A stretch of 64,000 bases of DNA from Hyphodiscus hymeniophilus (taxonomy: Eukaryota; Ascomycota; Leotiomycetes; Helotiales; Hyphodiscaceae): assembly GCA_016508695.1 (NCBI GenBank), contig VNKQ01000003.1:2170001-2234000 (forward strand), given 5' to 3'. Positions 23,833 to 34,200 of the stretch are shown here, in pieces. Numbering within the stretch: position 1 is the first letter of the stretch; each line of letters begins with the position of its first letter. Below the pieces are notes generated by a model. That model was not told where the DNA came from. It made no database searches and was given only the letters and a program-made list of their open reading frames with translations. The position numbers were made by a program, and so were the translations under genes.

Positions 23833-24846
23833 ATGACAATCCAAACACCCAACAAAACGCTCACTCTTGCATCTGGAACCCGTTACGCCTACTTTCACTA
23901 CCCTGGCTCAAAGCAAACCCTCTTATTCCTCCATGGCTTCCCTTCAACCTCCCACGACTGGCGATTCCAAATAGCCTACTTCCGTTCTCGCGGCTATGGA
24001 ATCGTGGCCCCTGATCTACTTGGCTATGGAGGCTCCTCCAAACCCTTAAACCCAGAAGCCTATCTAGGCTCCATCATGTCAGCGGATATAATCTCAATCC
24101 TCGATCACGAGGGCATCACGGGGCCAGTAATAGGAATCGCCCACGACTGGGGAACCTACCTGCTCTCTCAACTAGCATGCCGCTATCCCTCCCGCTTCTC
24201 AAAGTTCGTCTTCCTGAGCGAACCCTATGGGCCCCCTGGCCGAGCAATGGACGTGCATAGAATCAACAAGACGACGAAACGTCAGATGGGCTTCGAACAG
24301 TTCGGTTACTGGCTTTTCTTTTCTGAAGACGGAGCGGGCAAGACAATTGGGCAGAATAAAGAATCCTTTCTCAGCCTTGTATATGCGGAGAATCCGTCGA
24401 TTTGGAAAACGTCTTTTGCGCCGGTTGACGGAATGAGACAGTGGCTTGCTACTGGCTCCCACACTCATCTTGCTCCCTACATCACTGAAGAAGATGAAGA
24501 GCACCATTACAAGGCCTTTGGAAATGATTATTCGGGACCTGTCATGTGGTATAAACGGGGTATCCGGAGTTTGGGTAGTGAAGAGGAGAAGGAGATGCTT
24601 GCGACGGGAGAGATCAAAAATGGGGGGAGGATTGGGAAGGAGACACTCATGATTACTGGGTTGAAAGACGTTGTTTGTACATCGGCTAGAGCGAGACTTA
24701 CCATGAAGAGCAACGTGGAGACAGGGAAGCTAAAGGTTGTGGATTTGGATGCAGGACATTGGATCATGCTCGAAAAGGCGGAGCAAACGAATAGTGTGCT
24801 GGAGAAGTTCATCGAGGAGGGAGTAGGTGTCAAGTCCGTTTTGTAA
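23833..24846 (+). CDS. Alpha/beta hydrolase, epoxide-hydrolase-like
   Basis: A single exon encodes 337 residues with the full alpha/beta-hydrolase layout. The HGFP oxyanion motif is at 34-37. The nucleophile elbow HDWG at 104-107 has Asp105, as in soluble epoxide hydrolases and haloalkane dehalogenases. DLLGYGGSSKP (61-71) is the family's second conserved loop, and the catalytic His lies in AGHW near residue 309. A Tyr-containing lid segment (FGYWLFFSED) fits an epoxide hydrolase, where lid tyrosines activate the epoxide. There is no signal peptide or membrane segment, so a soluble cytosolic enzyme is expected. The substrate cannot be told from sequence. Composition matches its neighbours. 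Confidence 0.93.
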   Translation: MTIQTPNKTLTLASGTRYAYFHYPGSKQTLLFLHGFPSTSHDWRFQIAYFRSRGYGIVAPDLLGYGGSSKPLNPEAYLGSIMSADIISILDHEGITGPVIGIAHDWGTYLLSQLACRYPSRFSKFVFLSEPYGPPGRAMDVHRINKTTKRQMGFEQFGYWLFFSEDGAGKTIGQNKESFLSLVYAENPSIWKTSFAPVDGMRQWLATGSHTHLAPYITEEDEEHHYKAFGNDYSGPVMWYKRGIRSLGSEEEKEMLATGEIKNGGRIGKETLMITGLKDVVCTSARARLTMKSNVETGKLKVVDLDAGHWIMLEKAEQTNSVLEKFIEEGVGVKSVL

Positions 24847-25470
24847 GAGCGGAGCATAATGAACAAGATTCGGTTACTGAAGTCTAGTGAGCGATGCAAG
24901 TCTTTGGAGGTATGAATTTTTATGGTTTTTTCGTTCTTGACAAGGTCAAAGGACGCAATGGAATCCTTGTATAAGATACTAATTGCTCAAGGGCCTTTGA
25001 GCGTTTTTGGAGCTATCAAAAACAAATACTTGAGGTGATCATTACATAAGCTCGTCGAAGTCAAAATTCCTGTTGCTAAATCAAGTCTAGATCTTGTTTA
25101 GATCTAGTTCAACAAGTTTTCGCAGTGAAGCTGTGCTAGTGTGCCTCGTATTCACAGACTTGGTAGTGTCGCTCCCTGCCTCAATGCTCTTCATATATCG
25201 TGTGTTGATACAACCATTGAAACCAGCTTGCAAACTGCCCAAGCCTCTATCAATAGTTCCAGACCATGAGTAGTAAGTCTGTGAAAGAGTGCTACATGCC
25301 CAATCCTCCAAAAGACAGAATTGTTTTGAATATTTGAGCGCTTAGGATTCCAAGAAGAGTAAGGTAAGATTTACAATAACAGTAACAGATCCTACAAAGT
25401 AAGTGCTGCGGATTATTCCCTTTAATCCGACGGCAACAACCGTCCCTCACAAGCTAGTGCTTTACCTTCA
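24847..25470. other. Intergenic between convergent hydrolase genes
   Basis: No gene is supported. The segment holds the 3' ends of two genes that face each other and a perfect hairpin at 25087-25107. Confidence 0.5.
25087..25107. repeat. Perfect 8-bp inverted repeat with 5-nt loop
   Basis: CTAGATCT (25087-25094) and AGATCTAG (25100-25107) are exact reverse complements around TGTTT. Each arm also contains the palindrome AGATCT. It lies between two convergent genes, so it could affect transcript ends, but that is inference. Confidence 0.8.
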
Positions 25471-26886
25471 TCAATCAGCCCTGCCCTGATAGACAGCAGC
25501 CTCAACCTGAGCCCAAAGGCCCATAACCTGCGGATCTATTACTTTATTAGCCACTTCTGTACCTCAGTCTCTATGGAATTTCACCTCACCTCCAAAAGGC
25601 AAAATCTGACTAGCAACCATCCCACCAACACCTCTCTCTCTATCCGCCCACCAGAACAGATTCGGCAATCCAGCCCACCACCCGGTATTCCCCCCTCTTC
25701 CCGTGGCGCCCTCACTGATCGTCAACATGAACGTCAACCCCCATCCCTGAGCCTGGTCATGCGGCTGGGGATACAGCTCTGGAATCTCATTCGTCAGTTC
25801 TGGAATCGCAGCCTGGAGCCCCTCCCTCGCGAAATTCGGGAGCTGAGGGATCTGGTTCTCGAACATCGTCTTTACCGTCTCGGGCTTGAGGATCTGTTTC
25901 CCCGTCGTGGGAGACGTGCCGTCGTTCAGGAGCGTGGCGATGATTCTCACATACTCGCGTGGCGCCGCAAAACACCCTGCGCCTGCGGAGTTCAGGATTG
26001 ACTTCTGTTCTGGGGATCCTGGTTCGGCGTTCAGCGGGGCGAGGAGGAGGTGCTCGCGCGTGGTGAGTGTGCCGTCAGGGGCTCGCTGAGACATGTGTAC
26101 GAGGTTGGACTTCATCTCTGCACTGGGGAAGAAGGAGATGTTCTTGATGCCGAGAGGGGCGAAGATGTTCTTTTGGCAGTAGTCGTTGAGGGATATGCCG
26201 GTCGCTCGTTCGGCCATTATACCCGCCCAGTCGATGTTTGTCTTGAGTCGACACATCAGCTATAAACTCCGGGACGTAGAGAAAGGACACTTACACCATA
26301 GTTGAACTTCGTGCCAGGCTCAAAGAGCAACGGGTGGATTACATCCTCCACTCGCCCCGAAAATTCATTAAGACCAAGCTCCCTCACTTCCGGATTGAAA
26401 AATGAATACCCAAATCCCGCAGTATGGGTCAAAAGCATTCTAAGCGTGATCCGCTTTTTCTTCTCCTCCAATATTGGTTTATTCTCGGCATCGTATCCCT
26501 TATGGATCTTGACTTGCTTCAGTTCTGGGCAGAGTTTCTCGGCGAGATCGACATCATCTAGAGATAACTTGCCCTGCTCAACGAGCTGCATGCATGCGAT
26601 CCCTCCTATCATTTTAGTGCATGATGCAATCGAGAATATGCTCTCGAGTGTCATGGGCTCGCTGGTGTCGACGCCGCGTTTTCCTGAAGCGTGAGAGACG
26701 ACCTCCTCGCCATTTTTGTTGACAGCTACAAAAACAATACCAGGAATTTGTGTTTTGGGATTGGCGGTTGCTGCGTCGATTGCTGAATTCTTGTTAGCAA
26801 GTAATGAATCGAAGAGAAAAGGAAAGTAAATCCTTACTCTTCTTTATGCCGGAGGTGCCAGTTTCGCTGATTTTGTAGCCTGCCAT
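25471..26886 (-). CDS. Beta-lactamase/transpeptidase-like serine hydrolase (class C fold)
   Basis: Four exons (26886-26838, 26782-26295, 26241-25585, 25527-25471) give 416 residues. The catalytic SxxK motif appears as SIASCTKM, giving Ser-Cys-Thr-Lys at about residue 78. A later Tyr in KFNYGTNIDWAG occupies the position of the second catalytic motif, and GRGGNTGWWAG near the C-terminus matches the loop that replaces KTG in fungal members. LLTHTAGFGYSFF is another family signature. No signal peptide is visible, so the enzyme is probably intracellular. Fungal relatives include esterases, acyltransferases such as LovD, and lactone or amide hydrolases; true beta-lactam hydrolysis is not implied. 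The last intron has a weak donor (GTGAAA), but the join restores VMGLWAQVEAAVYQ, a family-typical end. Confidence 0.92.
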
Positions 26887-27007
26887 GATTTTGTGTTTTG
26901 CTGGTATCACAAGACTGAATTGAAGATTCTATCGACTTCTTCATCATGGGAAGAAGGGATTGATGAGGATTAAATAGTTTGACTCATTACTGTACCCTTT
27001 GTTGGGT

Positions 27008-27027
27008 GATCTACCGCGGGGTAGATC
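27008..27027. repeat. Inverted repeat GATCTACC-GCGG-GGTAGATC
   Basis: Two perfect 8-bp arms flank a 4-bp GCGG centre, 122 bp upstream of the beta-lactamase-like start. Symmetric CCG-type sites are common targets of fungal Zn2Cys6 regulators, which makes an operator possible but unproven. Confidence 0.75.
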
Positions 27028-27052
27028 CAGCTCGGATGCGGGGTATGGAGGT

Positions 27053-27070
27053 GTACAAGTACAAGTACAA
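27053..27070. repeat. Three tandem copies of GTACAA
   Basis: GTACAA repeats three times without mismatch between the neighbouring palindromes. Confidence 0.8.
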
Positions 27071-27089
27071 TAGCGAGATGGGGTTGACC

Positions 27090-27163
27090 CTAGCGGTTTG
27101 AGGACGTACGTCGTACTATCGGTATTACGAATCGGATCTGATCAGATCCAATAGAACCGCTAG
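27090..27163. repeat. 74-bp element with 9-bp terminal inverted repeats
   Basis: CTAGCGGTT at 27090-27098 and AACCGCTAG at 27155-27163 are exact reverse complements. Inside are the palindromes GACGTACGTC (27103-27112) and GGATCTGATCAGATCC (27134-27149). A further CTAGCGG lies at 27181. This could be a compound operator or the relic of a tiny inverted-repeat element; no target-site duplication is evident. Confidence 0.65.
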
Positions 27164-27911
27164 ATTCATCTTAGAGTGGTCTAGCGGAACAAATTATACT
27201 GTTAGACGGTCTTGGAGCTGCATGTATGGGGCTAGACTGCAATGCCATTATGTTGCGTTTGGAATCACATCTCGGTGGACCGGAAGGCGAGTTCCTCCGG
27301 TGTTGGAAATGACTCAAACCACAGCTGGGACTTAAGGCAATTTAAATCCTTCCCAGTGTCTGAGTAGTTATGTAATCCCCTTTGAGTATCTAACTTTGAT
27401 TGTTCCTTTAAGAAAGTCATTTGTGGAGAGCCTTGCCTAGCTGCTGCTTCTGTTGCAATAGCAGGATGTCGAATCAAGAAGACATTGTGGAAAAGTGTTG
27501 AAGAGACGTTCCTAAAGTCGTGTCACTGACATCGATTGAGGAACAGAAATAGCAATTCAATGAGTTGAAGATAACGACCAGACTCCTGTGTCTCGTGATA
27601 ATAAGGAACTTGACTGGCCCCCAGGCTGCAAGGTAAAGGAGGACTCTGATCTTTTGTGGTATCTTTCTATCATCTATAATCTACCCTGACTCTAATCTAA
27701 AGTCTAGTGCAAAGAAGGACATCCCGTATGTCCAACTACAATGCTCTTTTGAAATCTTTCTCGCATTGCTCCTCGATAACGCCAGAATGAGCACAAAGGC
27801 GGTGATCCTGGTGATCCGTTATCGTGATCGATCGCACCTCTGCACATAAGCAGGAGTAACGATCTTGTTTTCACCAACGAGTGATGCATCCCTCTTGAAG
27901 TAACCCGTCAC

Positions 27912-29693
27912 TCAGTCATTCTTGAACCCGCCATCCTGTTCCTCTCTGACCATCTGCTGACTCCTGCGAGCCATGTCCCTCTCCTCAACACCATCCAAAG
28001 TACCTTCTGAGTCGCTTCGCGCCGGCGCCCAGGAACTCTTCTCCTCCCTTTTCTCGCCAGCTTTATATTCTTCATCCTTATCCTGAAATCCATACTGCCT
28101 CGCCATCTGTTCCACCTCACGATTACTCAAATATGGCAGATCAAACGACGCCTTCACATAAGAGATGTTCTCCGAATAAGCCTTCGCGAAAATGATATCA
28201 ATCTCCTCCAAAGAACGTTTCTTGGTCTCGGGATAGAAGAAGTAGATGACGGGGATGAAGCCGAAGTTGAGGACAGCGAAGAAGAGGTATGTTCCCCAGG
28301 ATATTTTATCGATCATGACGGGGGTAGCCATTACGATCGTGAAGTTGAAAAGCCAATTGAAGCACGTCGAAACCGCATTAGCGCGTACACGGGTACGGAG
28401 CGGGTTGATTTCCGCTGGGTAGAGCCATGGGACAGGTAACCATGTGGCGCCGAAAACAGCAATATAAGTAAAGAGACCAACACCTGCACCTTTCGCAGAT
28501 GGGCCAATGCCGTGATCTGGAATCAGACAGGCGAAGACGAGAACCATGCTGAGACCTTGGCCGACAGAGCCCCAAAGAAAGAGCTGGCGACGTCCAACCC
28601 GGTCAATGATGAACCAGGAGGTGGTAGCGAAAATCGAGTAAACTACCATGTTCACGCCTCCGAGCAAAAGAGCGAGGTTATGAGTAGTCCCGATGGAGGA
28701 TTGGAAGAGAATAGGGAAGTAATAAATGACCGCATTACACCCACCAAGTTGTTGGAAGAATTGAGATGAAGCTCCAAGCACAACTCGTCGAAAGTGTTGT
28801 GTCTTCCCGCCAGTGAACAACTCGCCAAACCCGGCCTGTTTGCCGTTGGCCCCGGCGCTCGCTGCGATACTGTCCAGGATCAGAGTCTTTTGAAAGTGGA
28901 CTTCCTCGTCCGTCGTCTCAAGTCCGTGAAGAGCTGCGATGACATCAATCCCGTCTTCGTAGCGCTCTTGGCTGAGAAGCCATCTTGGAGATTCGGGAAG
29001 ATACAGAGTCCCAACGAGGAGGATGATGCCGAAGACAATTTGAAACGCAATGGGAAACCGCCAAGTGAGTCCCGAAATGTGTGCTGGTGCGTACGACGCT
29101 CCGTAGTCGATCCAATAAGCCAGCATTGTCCCGAAAGCAATGATGCCCCCCTCAATGCAAATGAGGAGTCCACGGTTTGTAGTGCGACTGCATTCGGCTT
29201 GATATGTTGGGATGGTAGATGTGTTCATCCCATTTCCAATGCCGGTGATGACACGCCCGATGATGAACTGGGCAGTTGCGCTGTGGCCTTTCATGGCCGT
29301 GATCTGGATTATAACGCCAATGATCATGGTAGCGCCTCCGCTCATCATGGCTCGTCTTCGACCCATCTTGTCGCCATACGCTAGAACGAAGATGGCGCCA
29401 ATAAGGCATCCTATCTCATAGATGGCAGTCACGAATCCTTGGTAGACACTGTTATTCTTGGTGCTTGGAAAATAGTCGTTGAACGGGTCTGCGGAGATAA
29501 TTCCTGACATGACTCCTTGATCATATCCGAACAGAAGGAATCCTGTGGTGGAGATGGTAGAAATCAAAAGACCCAGACGGCGGCCATTGAGACCGGCTGT
29601 GAGTTGTGAGGTTAGTATATGTTTTGAAAGAACAGAATGAGGTAGCAAACCATATGTCTTGACCGTTGAAACGGTGTTTATGCTTCCAGGCAT
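27912..29693 (-). CDS. MFS sugar transporter (hexose transporter family)
   Basis: Exon 1 (29693-29651, 14 codons plus one base) joins exon 2 (29596-27912) across a 54-nt intron with the ideal branch TACTAAC but an unusual donor GTTTGC; 575 residues result. The ATG of MPGSINTV was chosen because codons further upstream start only with TTG. Sugar-porter hallmarks are all present: FGYDQGVMSGI in helix 1, YGDKMGRRRAM after helix 2, LPESPRWLL after helix 6, QQLGGCNAVIYYFP in helix 7, DRVGRRQLF, and YPETKKRSLEEID after helix 12. The hydrophilic tail is acidic. The protein should act at the plasma membrane as a facilitator or H+ symporter for a monosaccharide; the substrate cannot be read from sequence. 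Confidence 0.95.
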   Translation of the reverse strand: MPGSINTVSTVKTYGLLPHSVLSKHILTSQLTAGLNGRRLGLLISTISTTGFLLFGYDQGVMSGIISADPFNDYFPSTKNNSVYQGFVTAIYEIGCLIGAIFVLAYGDKMGRRRAMMSGGATMIIGVIIQITAMKGHSATAQFIIGRVITGIGNGMNTSTIPTYQAECSRTTNRGLLICIEGGIIAFGTMLAYWIDYGASYAPAHISGLTWRFPIAFQIVFGIILLVGTLYLPESPRWLLSQERYEDGIDVIAALHGLETTDEEVHFQKTLILDSIAASAGANGKQAGFGELFTGGKTQHFRRVVLGASSQFFQQLGGCNAVIYYFPILFQSSIGTTHNLALLLGGVNMVVYSIFATTSWFIIDRVGRRQLFLWGSVGQGLSMVLVFACLIPDHGIGPSAKGAGVGLFTYIAVFGATWLPVPWLYPAEINPLRTRVRANAVSTCFNWLFNFTIVMATPVMIDKISWGTYLFFAVLNFGFIPVIYFFYPETKKRSLEEIDIIFAKAYSENISYVKASFDLPYLSNREVEQMARQYGFQDKDEEYKAGEKREEKSSWAPARSDSEGTLDGVEERDMARRSQQMVREEQDGGFKND

Positions 29694-31267
29694 GTTTGCG
29701 GTGGGTTTCTCTTCGTTATTGGCCCAGCCAATTTGTTTTAGCAGCAAGCACAAAACTGTTGTGCAGACTATGGATTCGAAATGAAATGTTTGTGGAAATC
29801 AGGGATGAAAGGAAGACATAAGATGAAAGAAAGCGCGACAGAGGAGGACTTGCGAGAGTATATACAAACCCACTTACCTTGCCTCAATTTCAAGTATCCG
29901 CTTCTGGCACGAGCAAACCCACATCGCTCCATGTTCAAGAGCGTGAAATTGGGGAAACGGCGGTCGGACAACAGGTCGCACTCAGCTTCTGTGGCTTTGG
30001 ATGAGTATCCGTCACCTGGGACCGCCCAAATGTGCTTGACATTCGGAAAGATCGACATTCTTGCTTGTCCTCTTATGCATAAGAGATGAAGACCCTTCAT
30101 ACTAGTAAGGAGTTAAGAAGGCGGTGGTACACAGTATTAATCAGAGACTTCTGCGATTGGATGTTGGAATTGACGTGAAAAATCCTATTTTGACGAGAAG
30201 GGATCTGTCTGTCGGCATTTGGTGGGGCCTCGGGCACTCGACGTCATTCCAAGGAGACGTCGAGAGTGATTGGAGAAACGATTTTCTTTTGCCCTGAAAC
30301 GAAAGAGACTATGGCTTGCAGATTGCTGGTGATCATAGCGGCAGATATGCTTGTTTGAGCCTCAATGAAAGAGTCCAGCCGAATTTTTTTTGAAAACTCT
30401 TCCCCAGTACAAGTAATTGTCGACTTGATATATTCGTGAACTGCAGACTCGGAAAGCTGTCGCCATGCCCAGGTTCCCTACCAGCCCGCAATTCTCTTCG
30501 TGGAGGCCCCCATCTTTCGACATTGGGGAACATGCCCTTACCCCTTAGGAGATGGGGAGGATGCGAGAATGCTAGTCCGCACAGCGTGGTTTTCGGACTT
30601 CCCTCGGTCGTTTTATGGTAGCAGTTGCACTGCTGCCTGCTGCCTGCTGCAGAGCTGCAGAGCTGCAGATGGCTTGATCGGACAATAACGCCAAGATTTG
30701 TGGACATTTGGGAAGAAATTCCACAAGAGGTAGAAGAGTTTGGTGATTATTGGGTTCTTGAGTCAGGTCGTCCGAGTATTGTGGGTTTGGCTTGTGGGCA
30801 TGCTCCACCAAGCTCCACCCACCAGTGATGTCAGAACATCCATAAGGCGGAACCTCTTATCGATAAATGGCGACAAAGGTGGACGGTGGAAATTGGCACG
30901 TGAAGTTGGGTGAGCTGGTGAGAGAAGTGAGGGAGAGAGTGGGAACGAAATGATTTCGGGTTGTTGAGTACTCGAGTAGCGTCGGATCGGATGGTCGGAC
31001 CGAGATGTCGAGCCAACGAGGAATGACGGGAATGAGACGAGCAATACGTGCCTTTCTCTTTGCTGATCCCAAGTCCTGTAAAATAGAAGGGATGAAACCT
31101 CTCATTGTCAGCTCTATATAAGTAGTCAGATTTGCCTTGAGAAGATGCATCATGGCGTGGGAGGCCGCCAATCTCCAGAGACTTCTTGCCGCCCGTGCTT
31201 GATTATCTGTCGCTTTCCAACACCGGCACTTCCCAGAGAGGCACCTACACAACTCAGATCCGCTCTC
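29694..31267. other. Intergenic, sugar-transporter promoter and kinase 3' flank
   Basis: No gene is supported over about 1.6 kb. Frames at 30333-31252 overlap on both strands and resemble nothing known. A short CTGCCTG/CAGAGCTG repeat patch occurs at 30631-30668. Confidence 0.45.
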
Positions 31268-34200
31268 TTAAGCTTCCTTTCTCCTTTCTCCTTTCTCTTT
31301 GCTCAACCTGCTCAGTAGCTCCCCAATCTTCCCAAATGCAATGGGTTTCGTAAGGAAATCGTCAAAACCACTCAATTCCGCCTCAACCCTATCCCGTCGA
31401 CTTGCCAACCCAGTCAAGGCAACAACGTATGCTCGCGTCTTTCTCCCAGTAAGGGCCGGAGTCGCAGGGACCATTTTCGTCGCTCCTCTTTCTTTCTGCT
31501 TATCATCTGCGTGGCTCAAGTGATAGCCTGCCTCTTCCGGGGTTGGCCGGTGTGCAAGGCTTCTTTCCAGACTCCTGATTAGTCTCGTAGCCTCAAAGCC
31601 GTCCATCTCTGGCATAGAAATGTCCATGAATATGACATCAAACATTCCCCTTTTGTTTGCTTCCTCGCGCACTGCGTTAAGTGCTTCGATTCCGTTTCGG
31701 GCTGTGACTATAATATCCATACTGCGTTTTGAAAGATAGCGGTGGATGAGCTGTAGATTGAGCGCGTTGTCGTCAACAGCCAGGATATGAAGAGCATTTA
31801 TGGGTACTTCGGGGATGTTATGAGGCTTGACATCAGTGGAAGTCCGTTCGCCTGAATCCTCAGCCAGGGAGTGGTCCTTTTGGGCTCGGTTGGGACGGAG
31901 AGGCAGGCGAAGAGACAGAGCGCCGAGGCTCGCGATGGCTTGCTTTACACCTTCATCTTGTGTGTACGGAGCCGGTGAAGTGGGTGCGAGAACAGATACC
32001 ATTGATAAGGGTGCCTCTGACGAGTCCGTGATCGTAGTCAATGGGCTGATCAAGGGTTCTGTGAACCCGTAGTCCGTCATTGGAAGCCCATTCGACATTC
32101 GGTCCTCTGGCGAGGCCAACGGCGTCTGTGTTCCCCGATCCGATGTACTGCTTGGCCTGGGAGCTATTGAAGGCAATTCTTGTTCTAGTAGAGAAAGGAT
32201 GGACCGGGCAAGTTTAAATGGGCCAATTGGCGTACAGATTGATCCAAGTGGACTTTGGGTTTTCTTGTGGTGTTGTGAGCAGATCATGCTCTCATGGACA
32301 ACCAAAGTTCTTTGCCTATTCTCCCACTGCGCATTGACCCAGTCTTCTTCGTGATCAGTTATAACCAAGTCCACAGTTTTGTATATCTCTTGGCTGGTGG
32401 TGATTTCATAACCAAACCAATCAGAGCAATATCTCGCAATGCAAGTCCAGGAAACATCGTGGTAGTGAGATGGGACATTGCCTTGAGGATGACGAGCAAT
32501 CAGTACTGTCTTTCCGGCTGCGCGCTTGCGAAGAGAAATGATAGCTTCTTGCGCGTCGGCTGAAAGTTTGGTTAAGTCGTCAGGCCGTGAGGAAAGCTCT
32601 GATCCATCAGGTCTATCGCATGGCATGGTGATCTCGCAATCCGTCCCCTTTCCGAGCTCGCTTCGGATTTGGATTTTCCCTCCGAGTTGATTGATGATAC
32701 TCCATCTATAAATGTGTATTAACGTCTCCTCTAAAAATCGGAACAAGGAATCGCAGGAAATCAGATTGTAAAACTTACACAATAGAAAGTCCTAGCCCAA
32801 CCCCTGGAGCGAAAGAATCTTCTTGCGCAAAAGGATGGTAGAGCTTGCGTTCCATGTATTCCGAGGACATTCCACGGCCGGTATCCCTAACTTTAATCAA
32901 TAGGATGTCTCGTGAGGCCCCTGTCGATGATTTCTTTGCTGTTCCCCTACGCATTTTGACTTCCACCAAGATATACCCCGATTTGGTATACTTTTGAGCA
33001 TTGCCAAAGATATTCATTATCACTCGTCGAAGAGCCCCAGCTTGGATCTTGTAGGACCAATCATCATTGTTTTCGATGTCCAGAATAATCTCAACGGCGC
33101 TGTGAGACTGTGGGAAAGAAGGCCTGCGGGGATCTCGCGTAAGATCGTTAGACACTGGAATTGAAGGATCAGCGGAACCGGCACTACGAAATTCTCCTGC
33201 CGCAATCATTCCATTTATAAGGTCTTCGCACAGTAAAGCGAGATTCGTGTTTTGGTAGAGTTCATTCGAAATGTTTCCTAGAAGAATATGAGTGCGAGGT
33301 AGGGGTACTCCAAGCACAAAGGCTTACCTTGCCGGGAGCCGCCATTTTCGAAGGAATTAATTTTACTGTAATCCAAAACATGATTGATGGTATCCTGAAA
33401 CCAAATTTAGACAAGACATTCTGGCGGGAACAGGGTCTTACCAATAAAGTTCCGCTGCAATTCTGAATAGTGGAAATAAGTTCGATTTGAGAAGCATCTA
33501 AGACTGAGTCTCGAAGGAATTCCGCACTAGCGAGTATTCCGTGCAGAGGACTTCTGAACTCATCTCCATGTTTGTTAGTATCAGTTTGGGAGTCTGGGGC
33601 ACATCACGTACGAGATATGCTGCTAATGAAGTCCGACTTCATCTTGTTGGAGATGATTGCATCTAGCCTTGAAAGCTCGACCATAACTGAATTCGTGAAC
33701 GCTGAAAGGTAGGCGATTTCGCTCTCAACCGTCCATACCGGAATGGCTGACCTAGACCAGACGAAACAACCCGAGTACCATCGTTCTGTTTTTTCTGTCA
33801 GAAGAAGGTAAAGTTCTAGGTTTTTGAAAGGTACCTCCGCCAGCATCCCAGAGCGGCAAAAACATGATTTGCTTAGCTTTATGAAATATCTGGGATAGCA
33901 TTGTAGCCTCAGAGTTCTGTTTGGTAACGTCGACAATTGGGACCGAACGCCTCTTCCCGCTATACGAACTTAGAGTTAGCACTCCCAATACAGCAAGGTT
34001 GAGAGTCTTTTCAAGACGAACACTGATGAATTGAACGAACAGAATATCGATACATGTCTGACAAGTCAATGGCTCGCGGAATGTCTTTCCAAGTACATAT
34101 TACTCTTGGTAGTTGGGAAACTTACGAAGGGCTCCTTGCAGCAGAATTCGCTAAGCCATGGATCTGCTCAAGACTGGAAAAATATCCTTCGTCGCCAATA

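Larger units (their letters stand above)
26887..27911. promoter_or_regulatory. Upstream region of the beta-lactamase-like gene, rich in palindromes
   Basis: No gene is seen. Between 27008 and 27187 lie several perfect inverted repeats and a triple GTACAA repeat, 120-300 bp upstream of the start at 26886. The distal part is the 3' flank of the sugar transporter. Confidence 0.6.

Noticed and set aside
28794..29384. 196-codon plus-strand frame
   Set aside because: Antisense shadow of the sugar-transporter exon.
18226..31267. Sugar transporters, hydrolases and exchanger as a metabolic gene cluster
   Set aside because: No backbone synthase, no local regulator and unrelated housekeeping functions; clustering looks incidental.
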